Source of the DNA: an archaeon | Lineage (GTDB): Archaea; Thermoproteota; Nitrososphaeria; Nitrososphaerales; Gagatemarchaeaceae | Assembly (NCBI GenBank): GCA_021796515.1 | Contig: JAKACC010000005.1 | Coordinates: forward strand, 1 to 50,559 | Length of the DNA stretch: 50,559 bases | Direction of reading: 5' to 3' | Shown: positions 7,878 through 16,367 of the stretch, piece after piece | How positions within the stretch are numbered: the stretch's first letter is position 1 | Layout of the letters: each line of letters opens with the position of its first letter | Notes under the pieces: model-generated | Database searches by the model: none | What the model saw: only the letters and a program-made list of their open reading frames with translations | What the model was told of the DNA's origin: nothing | Translations under genes and position numbers: made by a program

Positions 7878-8307
7878 AGAGACGATCTACGTGGACGCGA
7901 CCGATCAGATTGCAGGAAGGCTCTCCTCCAAGGTCGCGAAGGTGCTCCTCTCCGGTAGGAGGGTCGTGGTAGTGAACTCCGAGAAGGCGCTCGTTTCAGG
8001 GTCCAGGACCTCTGTCGTCAACCAATGGAAGGAGCGGCTGGAGCTCGCCAGCAGGGTGAACCCCATCTACGGCCCCATCCACCCGAGGAGGCCAGACAAC
8101 ATCCTCCGACGGATGGTCAGGGGGATGGTCCCGAGGAAGAAGCCGAAGGGCGCGGCCGCGATGAAGAGGCTCAGGGTCTACATAGGTGTCCCGGAAGGGG
8201 TCGACGGGTCGAAGTTGACGAAGTTCGATGACGCAGCGGCCACCAGGCCGATTCCAATCTACGTGACCATGGCAGACCTCTCCAAGAGTCTGGGGTGGAA
8301 CGAGTAA
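7867..8307 (+). CDS. rpl13: Large ribosomal subunit protein L13
   Basis: 146 residues. L13 signatures are YVDATDQIAGRLSSKVAKVL, the NSEKALVSG loop, and the central HPRRPDNILRRMVRGMVPRK. The TTG start overlaps the L18e end by 11 nt. It is followed immediately by S9, the universally conserved L13-S9 pair. Confidence 0.95.
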   Translation: MSGEETIYVDATDQIAGRLSSKVAKVLLSGRRVVVVNSEKALVSGSRTSVVNQWKERLELASRVNPIYGPIHPRRPDNILRRMVRGMVPRKKPKGAAAMKRLRVYIGVPEGVDGSKLTKFDDAAATRPIPIYVTMADLSKSLGWNE

Positions 8308-8309
8308 CT

Positions 8310-8741
8310 ATGCCGGCACAGACTCAGAAGCTGCAGACCAAGAAGCCTCCGAAGCTTTACTCGGGGTCGAGGAAGACCGCGAGGGCGACGGCCGCTATCT
8401 TCCCAGGGGGAGGGAAGATACGCGTCAACGGCACTCCGGTAGAACTCTGGGAGCCTGAACCGGCCAGGCTGCACCTTCTCACGCCGGTCCAAGTGGTCGG
8501 CGACCTTAGGGAGAAGTACGATCTGGATGTGAACGTTTCAGGGGGAGGGTTCATGGGGCAGGCGGACGCCGCTGCCATGGCGATAGCCAGGGCCTACGTG
8601 GACCAGGTCAGGGGGAGCGAAATCAGAGAAAGGCTCAATGCATACAATAAATACCTGCTCTCGGGCGACCCGCGACAAGCTGAGCCAAAGAAATTCGGAG
8701 GACCCGGCGCGAGGAGAAAGCGCCAGAAGTCATACAGGTAG
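8310..8741 (+). CDS. rps9: Small ribosomal subunit protein S9
   Basis: Starts at ATG 8310, 2 nt after the L13 stop. It has YSGSRKTARATAAIFPGGGKIRVNG, typical of the S9 N-terminus, then VNVSGGGFMGQADAAAMAIA, and ends with the basic GARRKRQKSYR tail whose C-terminal Lys/Tyr/Arg reaches the P-site tRNA. 143 residues, normal for Archaea. Confidence 0.96.
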   Translation: MPAQTQKLQTKKPPKLYSGSRKTARATAAIFPGGGKIRVNGTPVELWEPEPARLHLLTPVQVVGDLREKYDLDVNVSGGGFMGQADAAAMAIARAYVDQVRGSEIRERLNAYNKYLLSGDPRQAEPKKFGGPGARRKRQKSYR

Positions 8742-8747
8742 ATTGCC

Positions 8748-8957
8748 ATGATGATACCCATTCGCTGCTTCACCTGCGGCAATCTCATCGGCGACAAGTT
8801 CGTCCCATTTCAGGGCAGGGTGAAGGGGGGAGAAGAGCCTGGCAAGGTCCTCGACGAGCTGGGGCTGAAGAGATACTGCTGTCGGCGAATGCTCATCTCG
8901 TCGATAGACGTGATCGACCAGGTACTTCCCTTCTACAGCCGCAAGCCAGAGCTCTGA
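8748..8957 (+). CDS. rpo10: RNA polymerase subunit Rpo10 (N)
   Basis: Small zinc subunit homologous to Rpb10, part of the Rpo3-Rpo10-Rpo11-Rpo12 assembly platform. It reads [18 protein letters not shown] and ends with the invariant YCCRRML, giving the CxxC plus CC zinc site. 69 residues. Two adjacent ATGs make the exact start ambiguous by one codon. The rpo6 (K) gene that often follows is absent here; S2 comes next after 14 nt. Confidence 0.96.
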   Translation: MMIPIRCFTCGNLIGDKFVPFQGRVKGGEEPGKVLDELGLKRYCCRRMLISSIDVIDQVLPFYSRKPEL

Positions 8958-8971
8958 GGGAAGGCGGCAAC

Positions 8972-9664
8972 ATGTCAGAGTTCGACGACGACGATGCGGG
9001 TTCGGCCGACAAACTTGTGGCGCCAGGGCTCTCTGAGAAAGCGCTCCTGGCCACCGGGATCAGGATAGGGACCCCGGTCAGGACGAAGACCATGGAGGCG
9101 TTCACAGCGCGGCCGAGACCTGACGGGCTGCACATCATCGACTACGCGAGGACTATCGAGAGGATCGACGTGGCAGGGAAGTTCATAGCCGCGACGGGGG
9201 CGAAGAACACAGTCGTCTACACCAGCAGGGAGCACGGGGCAGTAGCGGTGCAGAAGTTCTGCGAGCTCACGGGAGCGATGTCCAGGATAGGAAGGTTCAT
9301 GCCCGGGACCTTCACCAACCCTCTGTACCCGGGGCATCTGGACGCGGAACTGGTGGTCGTAGCGGACCCGATGTCGGATATGCAGGCGATGGTGGAGGCT
9401 GCCAAGCTGGGGGTCCCGGTCATAGCGGTCTGCGACACGGACAATGTCACCGACGACATAGACCTGGTAATCCCGGGGAACAACCGCGGGCGCAAGGCCA
9501 TAGCGGCGATATTCTGGCTCCTGGCCAGGTCCACCCTGGTCCGATCGGGCTCGCTTGCCGAAGATCAGGCCATGAAGTACGGCATAGAAGAGTTCGAAAC
9601 CAAGGTGGAGGAGGAGCCGAAGCCGGACGACCCCGAAGAAAGGATATCAGAGCGGCGCGAGTAG
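8972..9664 (+). CDS. rps2: Small ribosomal subunit protein S2
   Basis: 230 residues with the S2 core (HIIDYARTIERIDVAGKFIA; REHGAVAVQKFCELTGA; RFMPGTFTNP; VVADPMSDMQAMVEAAKLGV PVIAVCDTDN). Both ends are acidic extensions (SEFDDDD; EEEPKPDDPEERISERRE), typical of archaeal versions. The ATG at 8972 follows an AGGG purine run. Confidence 0.95.
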   Translation: MSEFDDDDAGSADKLVAPGLSEKALLATGIRIGTPVRTKTMEAFTARPRPDGLHIIDYARTIERIDVAGKFIAATGAKNTVVYTSREHGAVAVQKFCELTGAMSRIGRFMPGTFTNPLYPGHLDAELVVVADPMSDMQAMVEAAKLGVPVIAVCDTDNVTDDIDLVIPGNNRGRKAIAAIFWLLARSTLVRSGSLAEDQAMKYGIEEFETKVEEEPKPDDPEERISERRE

Positions 9665-9673
9665 CGCCGAACC

Positions 9674-10519
9674 TTGTCAGTGAGGAAGCCTGCGGTAGCC
9701 GGTCAGTTCTACCCGTCAGACCCTCATGAGCTGACGGACCTCATAGATGGGTGCTATCTCCACCGGCTCGGGCCGGGGATGCTCCCCCCTGCTCCTGCAT
9801 CCTCGAAGACCGTGGCTGTGGTGTCCCCTCACGCCGGATACGTCTACTCCGGCCCCGTGGCGGCCCATTCGTACTACCACGCGTCCTCGCTGCGCGACCC
9901 CGACCTCATCGTCGTTGTGGCTCCCAACCACTATGGCATCGGGAGCGGGGTGTCGACTTTCAAGGAAGGGGCTTGGGAGACCCCGCTTGGGCGCATGCGG
10001 GTGGACCCAGAGGCCGCTGAGGAACTCTCCAATCTGACTGGCATAGTCTCCTTCGACCCCCAGGCCCACAGGCTGGAGCATTCCCTGGAGGTGCAGCTCC
10101 CGTTCCTGCAGAGGATCTATGGAGACTCTGTCCCGCTGCTGCCTATATCCCTCCTCTTCCAGGACGCGGACACCGCAGGGGTCGTCTCAGCAGCCATCGC
10201 CAAGATCCTAGAACACAGGAAGGGGGTGCTTGTCGCCTCGTCAGACCTAACCCACTACGAGACCGCTGTCAGCGCGCGCGAGAAGGACATGGCGCTCCTC
10301 CGGCAGGTGATCAGGATGGACGTGGACGGCTTCTACTCCACCCTTGAGAGACTGAGGGCCACCGCCTGCGGCTACGGTGCCATCGCCACCGTGATGATGG
10401 CTGCCAGGTCCCTGGGGCTCGGAACGGCGGAGCTCCTGAAGTACGCTTCGAGCGGCGACACCTCCGGAGATAACCTTCAAGTCGTGGGCTACGGCGCCCT
10501 ACGATTCGTCAGCACTTGA
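9674..10519 (+). CDS. MEMO1/AmmeMemoRadiSam-family protein
   Basis: The 281-residue Memo family protein has an extradiol-dioxygenase-like fold. VRKPAVAGQFYPSDPHEL, SPHAGYVYSGPVAAHSY, APNHYG and HRLEHSLEVQLPFL carry the His residues equivalent to the metal or active site of this fold, and SSDLTHYE is also typical. The biochemical role is uncertain in Archaea. It regularly sits between S2 and mevalonate kinase, as here. The start is TTG 9674 or GTG 9680. Its stop overlaps the MVK start by 4 nt. Confidence 0.9.
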   Translation: MSVRKPAVAGQFYPSDPHELTDLIDGCYLHRLGPGMLPPAPASSKTVAVVSPHAGYVYSGPVAAHSYYHASSLRDPDLIVVVAPNHYGIGSGVSTFKEGAWETPLGRMRVDPEAAEELSNLTGIVSFDPQAHRLEHSLEVQLPFLQRIYGDSVPLLPISLLFQDADTAGVVSAAIAKILEHRKGVLVASSDLTHYETAVSAREKDMALLRQVIRMDVDGFYSTLERLRATACGYGAIATVMMAARSLGLGTAELLKYASSGDTSGDNLQVVGYGALRFVST

Positions 10520-11442
10520 GAGCCGTAGCCGAGGCGCCGTCGAAGGCCATCATAGTCGGGGAGCACTTCGTCGTCCACGGGGGCTGGGCGCTCGCCGCCG
10601 CCCTCCCTAGGAAGGTAAGGGTGGAGGTCTCGCCTTTCAGCAGCTATCGGGCCGCATCGGACCGCCTCCCCGCGGGGTCGGCCGGGCTCCGTCCCCTGAA
10701 GCACGTCGTGGATGCCATGGCCAGGGAGTTCTCGGTGAGCCCTGCGGTGAAGATCTTCGTCTCCTCTTCGATCCCCCAGGGGGCTGGGCTCGGCTCCTCC
10801 GCCTCCACGATGGTGGCGGCGGCAGCTGCAGTTTCGAGACTGTATTCATTGGGCCTTGGGACCGACGAGCTCGTCGCGTTCGCAATGATAGGCGAGAGGG
10901 GGATCCACGGCAGGCCTTCCGGGGTCGACCCGACGGTCTGCGCCTTCGGAGGGGTCCTGCTCTTCAAGCCCGGAGAGGAGCCCAGGAAGGTCGAGATCAG
11001 AGGTGAGAGGAGGCTGGTAGTGTCGTTTTCCGGAGTCAGCAGGAGGACAAAGGCTCAGATACGGAAGGTCTCGCTAATGAAAGAACGCTTCCCCCGCTTC
11101 CTCGGGATGCTGGCTGCCTCTGTAGGAGACCTGAGCCTGGAAGCGGCGGAGCTCCTCCAGCGGGGGGACTTGAAAGGGGTAGGCTCTATCCTGACCATCG
11201 ACCACGCAGCCCTCCGTGCGGTAGGGGTGTCCAGCCCAGAACTGGACGCCATGGTGGAACTGCTTGCTTCGGAGGGCGCCTACGGCGCGAAACTGACGGG
11301 AGGCGGGGGAGGCGGGAGCGTCATAGCGGTGGCGCCGGAAGCAAAGGAAAAAAGCATAGTTTCGGGGCTGACGGCGCGAGGGTTCGAGACGTACATAGCA
11401 AAGGTGCCGGTCGAGGGAGTGAAAAGCTGGCTAGAGCGGTAG
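10516..11442 (+). CDS. mvk: Mevalonate kinase
   Basis: GHMP-family kinase that phosphorylates mevalonate for isoprenoid lipids. At 308 residues it has the substrate motif APSKAIIVGEHFVVHGGWAL, the ATP-binding GHMP loop IPQGAGLGSSASTMVAAAAA, catalytic Asp in GRPSGVDPTVCAFGGVLLF, and C-terminal KLTGGGGGGSVIAV. The TTG start overlaps the Memo stop. It is followed by IPK and GGPP synthase, so three isoprenoid steps are contiguous. Confidence 0.95.
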   Translation: MRAVAEAPSKAIIVGEHFVVHGGWALAAALPRKVRVEVSPFSSYRAASDRLPAGSAGLRPLKHVVDAMAREFSVSPAVKIFVSSSIPQGAGLGSSASTMVAAAAAVSRLYSLGLGTDELVAFAMIGERGIHGRPSGVDPTVCAFGGVLLFKPGEEPRKVEIRGERRLVVSFSGVSRRTKAQIRKVSLMKERFPRFLGMLAASVGDLSLEAAELLQRGDLKGVGSILTIDHAALRAVGVSSPELDAMVELLASEGAYGAKLTGGGGGGSVIAVAPEAKEKSIVSGLTARGFETYIAKVPVEGVKSWLER

Positions 11443-12173
11443 TAGCCAAGCTCGGCGGTTCGGTCATCACCGACAAGTCGAAGCCCTTCTCGTACCGGGC
11501 TGACGTGGTCTCCGCCCTCTCCGAAGAGATAGCCTCTTCCGACCAGAAGGTCGTCGTGGTTCACGGCGGCGGCTCCTTCGGACATTCTGTCGCCAGGCAG
11601 CACGGGCTCAGCTCCGAGGTCGGGGAGGCCCCAGCGGTCGGGGTCGCGCAGACCAGGGGGGCGATGTACGAGCTCAACAGGCTGGTCTGCAAGACGATGA
11701 TGGAGTACAAGCTCAGCCCCTATCCCTTCTCCCCCTTCGACGCCGTGAGCCGGGGAGGGGCGACCGCGGTGGCATCGTGGCTCCGCGGGCTCCTGAAGGA
11801 AGGCCTTACCCCGGTCACCTTCGGCGACGTGAGCCTCGCGCCCTCAGGGTTCAAGGTCATATCAGGCGACTTCATCATGCAGGAGCTAGCCAAGATGCTC
11901 GAGCCCGAAAGGAGCGTCTTCGCCCTCGACGTCGACGGAGTCTACGAAGGAAACACCAGGGTCATCATACCTGAGCTCACCCCGTCGAAGATCAGGCGGA
12001 TGAAGGTCCCCGAAGGGGACGACGCGACCGGGGGGATGAAGGCCAAGCTCGACGCCGCGGCCAAGATCGCGGCGGAGGGGTCGAGAGTCTGCTTTGTCTC
12101 TGGGTACAGGCGGAACGAATTCTCGAAGGCACTCAAGGGGCTCGACTTTTACGGGACCGTAATCCGCTCATAG
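11427..12173 (+). CDS. ipk: Isopentenyl phosphate kinase, probable CTG start
   Basis: Phosphorylates isopentenyl phosphate to isopentenyl diphosphate in the archaeal mevalonate pathway. The family N-terminus KLGGSVITDKS is encoded at 11448-11480, but no ATG, GTG or TTG precedes it in frame before unrelated sequence. The first ordinary start (GTG 11505) would delete this nucleotide-binding loop. A CTG at 11427, 4-8 nt after a GAGGGAGTGA Shine-Dalgarno-like stretch, gives (M)ARAVVAKLGGS and overlaps mvk by 16 nt. HGGGSFGH (the catalytic His segment), ISGDFIMQELAK, ALDVDGVYE and ATGGMKAKLDAA complete the amino-acid-kinase fold. 248 residues. Confidence 0.9.
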   Translation: MARAVVAKLGGSVITDKSKPFSYRADVVSALSEEIASSDQKVVVVHGGGSFGHSVARQHGLSSEVGEAPAVGVAQTRGAMYELNRLVCKTMMEYKLSPYPFSPFDAVSRGGATAVASWLRGLLKEGLTPVTFGDVSLAPSGFKVISGDFIMQELAKMLEPERSVFALDVDGVYEGNTRVIIPELTPSKIRRMKVPEGDDATGGMKAKLDAAAKIAAEGSRVCFVSGYRRNEFSKALKGLDFYGTVIRS

Positions 12174-12183
12174 CGGAAGGCGG

Positions 12184-13227
12184 GTGGCCGGGAAAGTGCC
12201 GAACCTCCGGGACGAAATGAAGCGGGTGAAGTCAGAAGTGGACAGGGTCATACTCGACCAGGTACTACCGAAGTCCAGCCCGGTCAGGGAGGTCCGCCTC
12301 CTCTACACGATGATGAGAGACTACCCGTCCCGACCAGCCAAGGGGATGAGGCCCTTCCTTTGCGCGACGGCCTGCAGGGCTGCAGGGGGGAACGAAGAGG
12401 ACGCGATGGTCACAGCCGCGTGCATAGAGCTCTTTCAGAACTGGATACTCGTGCACGACGACATCGAAGACAGGTCAGAGCTGAGGCGGGGTGAGCCTGC
12501 TCTTCACAAGAAGTATCCGGAGTCTCTCGCCCTTAACGCCGGGGACGCCCTCCACGCAAGGACCTGGGAAGCGCTACTCAGGAACCGTTCCACTATCGGG
12601 CTCGAGCGGACGTTCAGGGTGATGGAGGAGTTCTCGCGGATGGTGGACGTGACCACCGAGGGGCAGCACATGGAGCTCGCGTGGGTCGCCTCAAAGAGGT
12701 GGGACCTGAAGGAGGACGACTACTACGAGATGTGCACCAGGAAGACCTCGTGGTACACGGTGGCTAGCCCGTGCAGGCTGGGGGCCATAGTGGCGGGTGC
12801 AGGCGCAAAGGTCCTCTCCGACCTGGAAGACTTCGGGACGAAGCTGGGCGTCGCTTTCCAGATTCAGGACGACTCGTTGAACCTAGTGGGAGATGAGAAG
12901 AAGTACGGCAAGGCGAAGTCAGACGACATCCTGGAAGGGAAGAGGACCCTCATACTCCTGCACCTTCTCTCCGCAGCGACCCAGGGAGAGAGGGACAGGG
13001 TCGTCTCCATCATGAACAAGAGGAGGGAAAGGAAGACCAGGCAGGACGTGGCCTTCGTCCTCGGCCTCATCGACAGATATGACGCAGTGGGCTACGCGCG
13101 CAAGCGGGCCGCGGAGCTGTTGAAAGACTCGCTATCTACCCTGGAAGGGATCCCGTGGAAAGGGGACAGGAAAGCCGTGGGACTCCTTCGCTCCTTCGCC
13201 AAATTCGCAGTAGAGAGGGAATGGTAG
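12184..13227 (+). CDS. idsA: Geranylgeranyl diphosphate synthase
   Basis: Trans-prenyltransferase that elongates IPP/DMAPP to the C20 chain of archaeal lipids. The 347-residue protein has PAKGMRPFLC, the first aspartate-rich motif HDDIEDR (about 91-97), the second QIQDDSLNLVGD (about 230), and EGKRTLILLHLL. The second motif has QDDSLN instead of the usual DDxxD, a variation common in this class. The GTG start is 10 nt after the IPK stop. The 3' end overlaps gltX by 7 nt. Confidence 0.93.
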   Translation: MAGKVPNLRDEMKRVKSEVDRVILDQVLPKSSPVREVRLLYTMMRDYPSRPAKGMRPFLCATACRAAGGNEEDAMVTAACIELFQNWILVHDDIEDRSELRRGEPALHKKYPESLALNAGDALHARTWEALLRNRSTIGLERTFRVMEEFSRMVDVTTEGQHMELAWVASKRWDLKEDDYYEMCTRKTSWYTVASPCRLGAIVAGAGAKVLSDLEDFGTKLGVAFQIQDDSLNLVGDEKKYGKAKSDDILEGKRTLILLHLLSAATQGERDRVVSIMNKRRERKTRQDVAFVLGLIDRYDAVGYARKRAAELLKDSLSTLEGIPWKGDRKAVGLLRSFAKFAVEREW

Positions 13228-14936
13228 CCGAAGAGCTGGGAAAGGACGCTCTGGACGCCATAGAGCAGGCAGCCCTTTCGAACGCGACCAGGCACGGAGG
13301 GAAGGCAGAGGTGGGGGCGATCGTCGGGAGGGTTCTGGGGGAGATGCCAGAGCTCAGGTCCAGGGCGGCGGTCGTCTCGAAGGAGGCGGCTGCGGCGGCC
13401 GGGAGGGTAAACGCCCTCACGCTTGAAGCGCAGGAGAAGCTCCTGGCGGAGAAGTTTCCCGGGGTGCAGGCGCGCCACGAGGAGAAGGGGAGGGTGGGCC
13501 TTCAGCCCCTCCGCAACGCCGTCAAGGGAAAGACTGCATTCCGCCTTGCGCCCGAGCCGTCCGGTTACATGACCGTAGGGCACGCTATGGCTTGGACAAT
13601 CAACTACCTCTACAAAGAGATGTACGAGGGCGAGCTCTGGCTCCGCTTCGAGGACACGAACCCCCGGAAGGTCCTCCCGAAGTATTACGACAGCTTCAGG
13701 AGAGGGACCGAGTGGCTGGGGGTCAGATGGGACCACGAAAAGAGCATCTCGGACGACATGGAGATCATATACGAGAGCGGGAGGAAGCTGATAGAACTCG
13801 GGAGAGCGTACGCCTGTTCATGCGACGAGGCGAAGGTCAAGCGCCTTAGGTTCGAGGGGACCCCTTGCGAGCACAGAGGAGGTTCCATTGATGCGGACCT
13901 GAAGGTCTGGGACGAGCTGCTAGCGAACAGGCACAGGGAGGGGGCTTATGTGATCAGGTTCAAGGGAGACATGCAGAGCCCCAACTACTCCCTCCGGGAC
14001 ACTAACCTGTTCAGGGTGATCTCCCAGCCACATCCGCTCACAGGGACCAGATACTCGCTTTGGCCCACCTACGACCTAGCCAACGCCGTAGAGGACGAGA
14101 TCTGCCGGATAACCCACGTCCTGAGAAGCTCCGAGTTTCGCGACGAGCTGCAGCAGCTGATCCGCGACGCCCTGAAATTCAGGCGGATCGAAGTCATACA
14201 ATTCTCGCGTTTCAACTTCAAGGGGACTCCGGTCTCGAAGAGACTCCTCAGGCCCCTCGTCGAGAAGAATGTGGTCTCCGGCTGGGACGACCCGAGAATG
14301 CCTACGGTTGACGGCCTCAGGAGGCGGGGGATCGTCCCGCAGGCGATCCGGGACTTCACCCTTCAGGTGGGATACACGAAGACCGAACACGAGTACGACT
14401 GGAGCATGCTCCTGTCCATCAACAGGAAGCTCCTGGACCCTGTCTCCAAAAGGATCTTCTTCGTCCCGAACCCGGTACAGTTGGTCGTGGAAGGGGCTCC
14501 CTGGAAAGAGGTGACGATCCCGTTCCACCCGCAGAAGGACCTGGGGGCGAGGAAGGTCTCAGCCGCAGGCAGATTCCACATCCCTTCCACCGACGCGATG
14601 ACCCTCAAGGAAGGCGCTGTCTTCAGGCTCATGGACCTCTACAACGTCGAGCTCTCGTCCACGGGCGCCCCGCTCAAGGCGAAGTACGCTGGGGATGGAG
14701 TGCTCCCCGAGGCCAAGAAGCTGCAGTGGGTCGCCGACGACCATGTCGAGGCGACCGTTTCCGTCCCCGGGGAGCTGTTCCTTGACGGGGGCGTCTACAA
14801 CAATGACAGCCTCAAGGAGGTGGCTGGGTATGCCGAGAAGGCCGCCTCGTCCCTCGAGCCGGGTGACATAGTCCAGTTCCCAAGGTTCGGCTTCTGCAGG
14901 CTCGACTCCCCCGGGAAGTTCATCCTCTCCGGCTAG
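13221..14936 (+). CDS. gltX: Glutamyl-tRNA synthetase (archaeal type)
   Basis: Charges tRNA-Glu, and probably tRNA-Gln, with glutamate. From ATG 13221 it is 571 residues, the archaeal/eukaryotic length. An about 100-residue helical N-terminal extension precedes the class I signature PEPSGYMTVGHA (about 111-122, HIGH equivalent) and LRFEDTNPRK; FKGTPVSKRLL is the KMSKS-equivalent loop. Archaeal-type enzymes usually form Glu-tRNA-Gln for a GatDE amidotransferase; no such gene is in view. Overlap with idsA suggests co-transcription. Confidence 0.95.
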   Translation: MVAEELGKDALDAIEQAALSNATRHGGKAEVGAIVGRVLGEMPELRSRAAVVSKEAAAAAGRVNALTLEAQEKLLAEKFPGVQARHEEKGRVGLQPLRNAVKGKTAFRLAPEPSGYMTVGHAMAWTINYLYKEMYEGELWLRFEDTNPRKVLPKYYDSFRRGTEWLGVRWDHEKSISDDMEIIYESGRKLIELGRAYACSCDEAKVKRLRFEGTPCEHRGGSIDADLKVWDELLANRHREGAYVIRFKGDMQSPNYSLRDTNLFRVISQPHPLTGTRYSLWPTYDLANAVEDEICRITHVLRSSEFRDELQQLIRDALKFRRIEVIQFSRFNFKGTPVSKRLLRPLVEKNVVSGWDDPRMPTVDGLRRRGIVPQAIRDFTLQVGYTKTEHEYDWSMLLSINRKLLDPVSKRIFFVPNPVQLVVEGAPWKEVTIPFHPQKDLGARKVSAAGRFHIPSTDAMTLKEGAVFRLMDLYNVELSSTGAPLKAKYAGDGVLPEAKKLQWVADDHVEATVSVPGELFLDGGVYNNDSLKEVAGYAEKAASSLEPGDIVQFPRFGFCRLDSPGKFILSG

Positions 14937-14953
14937 CCTTCGCAGGCCAACCG

Positions 14954-14960
14954 TTTATAT
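14954..14960 (+). promoter_or_regulatory. TATA box of rpl7ae
   Basis: TTTATAT, 37-43 nt before the rpl7ae ATG. This implies a short leader of about 15 nt carrying GGGAGA as a ribosome-binding site. Confidence 0.6.
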
Positions 14961-14996
14961 GACGGTCGAGAAGGGCCCGACTGGGAGATTTGAAAG

Positions 14997-15383
14997 ATGA
15001 CCCCAGACAAGAAGCCCTACTACATCAAGTTCGAGACTCCGAAGGAAGTATCTGAAGCTGCCTACGAGGTCCTGAGGCAGGCTTCCCGCACAGGGAAGGT
15101 AAGGAAGGGGACCAACGAGTCCACGAAGGCGATCGAGAGGGGGGTTGCAAAGCTCGTCGTGATAGCCGAGGACGTCACCCCGCCTGAGGTGGTGGCGCAC
15201 CTGCCGATACTGTGCGACGAGAGGAAGATCCCATACGTGTTCGTCCCTTCGAAAGACCAGATAGGCCCTGCCATCGGCATAGACGTCTCTACGGCTTCTG
15301 CGGCGGTCCTTGACGCCGGCGAAGGCTCTCAGATACTCGAGCAGGTCACCCAGGAGCTTTCGAGGCTGAAGAAATCCGCATGA
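14997..15383 (+). CDS. rpl7ae: Ribosomal protein L7Ae / kink-turn binder
   Basis: Binds kink-turn RNA in the ribosome, box C/D and H/ACA RNPs and archaeal RNase P. 128 residues with [22 protein letters not shown] and the [20 protein letters not shown] segment that forms the RNA-binding surface. It has its own TATA box and overlaps rps28e by 4 nt. Confidence 0.96.
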   Translation: MTPDKKPYYIKFETPKEVSEAAYEVLRQASRTGKVRKGTNESTKAIERGVAKLVVIAEDVTPPEVVAHLPILCDERKIPYVFVPSKDQIGPAIGIDVSTASAAVLDAGEGSQILEQVTQELSRLKKSA

Positions 15384-15598
15384 GCAGCAAGAGAGAAGCC
15401 GAGACACTAACCCCTGCCGAGGTCGTCCAGATCGTGGGAAGAACCGGTGTGGCCGGTGAGATTACACAGGTGCGGGTGAAGATCCTCGAAGGGAAAGAGA
15501 AGGGGAGGATCCTGACCAGGAACGTGAAGGGGCCCATCAGGCTGGCGGACGTGCTGGTCCTGAGAGAGACGGAACGCGAGGCCCGGAAGCTGAAGTAG
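15380..15598 (+). CDS. rps28e: Small ribosomal subunit protein S28e
   Basis: 72-residue OB-fold protein: [39 protein letters not shown] and a terminal REARKLK. The ATGA overlap with L7Ae shows coupling. In most Archaea L24e follows directly; here the next ribosomal gene is 3.75 kb away, after an inserted cassette. The 134 nt after its stop hold no recognisable gene. Confidence 0.95.
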   Translation: MSSKREAETLTPAEVVQIVGRTGVAGEITQVRVKILEGKEKGRILTRNVKGPIRLADVLVLRETEREARKLK

Positions 15599-15732
15599 GG
15601 CCTTACGGTTCACTTCCTCAAGCCCTTCCTGACCCTTCGGACGACCTGCCGCCTGTCCGGATTCGCAGCTCAGATTTTCGGTCCGTCGCCAGCCTTGCCC
15701 GTCCTACCCGCGAGCGGCGCTTCGGCGCGGGG

Positions 15733-16308
15733 CTACTTCCGTATCGCGGCTTCGAACCCTGCCAGGTTCTGCGGCCGGAGATAGGCGCCGTGAGCCATGG
15801 CTGCGACGTCCCTCAGCTCCCCCGACGCGCTGTTCGAAAGCTCGATGACGTCCACCACGACCGAGGAGCCGCCCAGCTCGTCAGCCACGGTCTTGGCAGG
15901 GGGCCCGTCGTTCCCTCCGTCGCTTATCAGCTTCACCACCTTTTCCTTCCTCATCGAGTCTGACGTGCTCTTGATCCCATATCTGAGGGCGTCGGCCAGC
16001 GGGCTCCCGCCCCTGCAGCCAGCCTCTTCTAGTCTGTAGAGCTCGAGCGAGGCAGGAGGCGGGTTGAGCGGCACCACGACCTCTATCTGCGTGGAGCCCG
16101 GTGTCCCGAGGAGGCGGTAGAACGAGATCCCCATCCTTATCGGCCAGGGGAAGTACGACACGGGCCAGTGTTCGGCGATGTAGTTCGTCAGCCCGGTCTT
16201 CACCATCTCCATCTTGCTCATCCCGGACGACTTCAGCTTCCCCCCCATGCTCCTGGAACCGTCTATGACGAAGATGACGTCTCTCGCCTTGGACTCGTCG
16301 TAGCTCAT
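15733..16308 (-). CDS. von Willebrand factor A domain protein
   Basis: The 191-residue protein is essentially a single vWA domain. The metal-ion-dependent adhesion site is visible as DGSRS (residues 16-20), a Ser in GSPLADAL where Thr is usual, and Asp in ISDGGND. There is no signal peptide or membrane segment, so it is likely cytoplasmic. ATG 16308 is preferred to the upstream in-frame Met because a TTTTTTATA element at 16338-16346 lies about 30 nt upstream. It is divergent from, and shares the AT-rich promoter core with, the tubulin-like gene. vWA proteins accompany one FtsZ/tubulin-superfamily lineage in published comparative genomics, so a shared role is plausible. The partner is unproven. 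Confidence 0.85.
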   Translation of the reverse strand: MSYDESKARDVIFVIDGSRSMGGKLKSSGMSKMEMVKTGLTNYIAEHWPVSYFPWPIRMGISFYRLLGTPGSTQIEVVVPLNPPPASLELYRLEEAGCRGGSPLADALRYGIKSTSDSMRKEKVVKLISDGGNDGPPAKTVADELGGSSVVVDVIELSNSASGELRDVAAMAHGAYLRPQNLAGFEAAIRK

Positions 16309-16337
16309 TGCCGACGTTACGTCCACACCAACAAACG

Positions 16338-16346
16338 TATAAAAAA
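16338..16346. promoter_or_regulatory. Shared divergent TATA region of vWA and tubulin-like genes
   Basis: TATAAAAAA on the plus strand is centred 26 nt before the TTG of the tubulin-like gene. Its complement is about 30-38 nt before the vWA ATG. One AT-rich core could thus serve both directions, which would co-regulate the two genes. Confidence 0.5.
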
Positions 16347-16367
16347 GATGGAAGGCGAGGTGCAACG

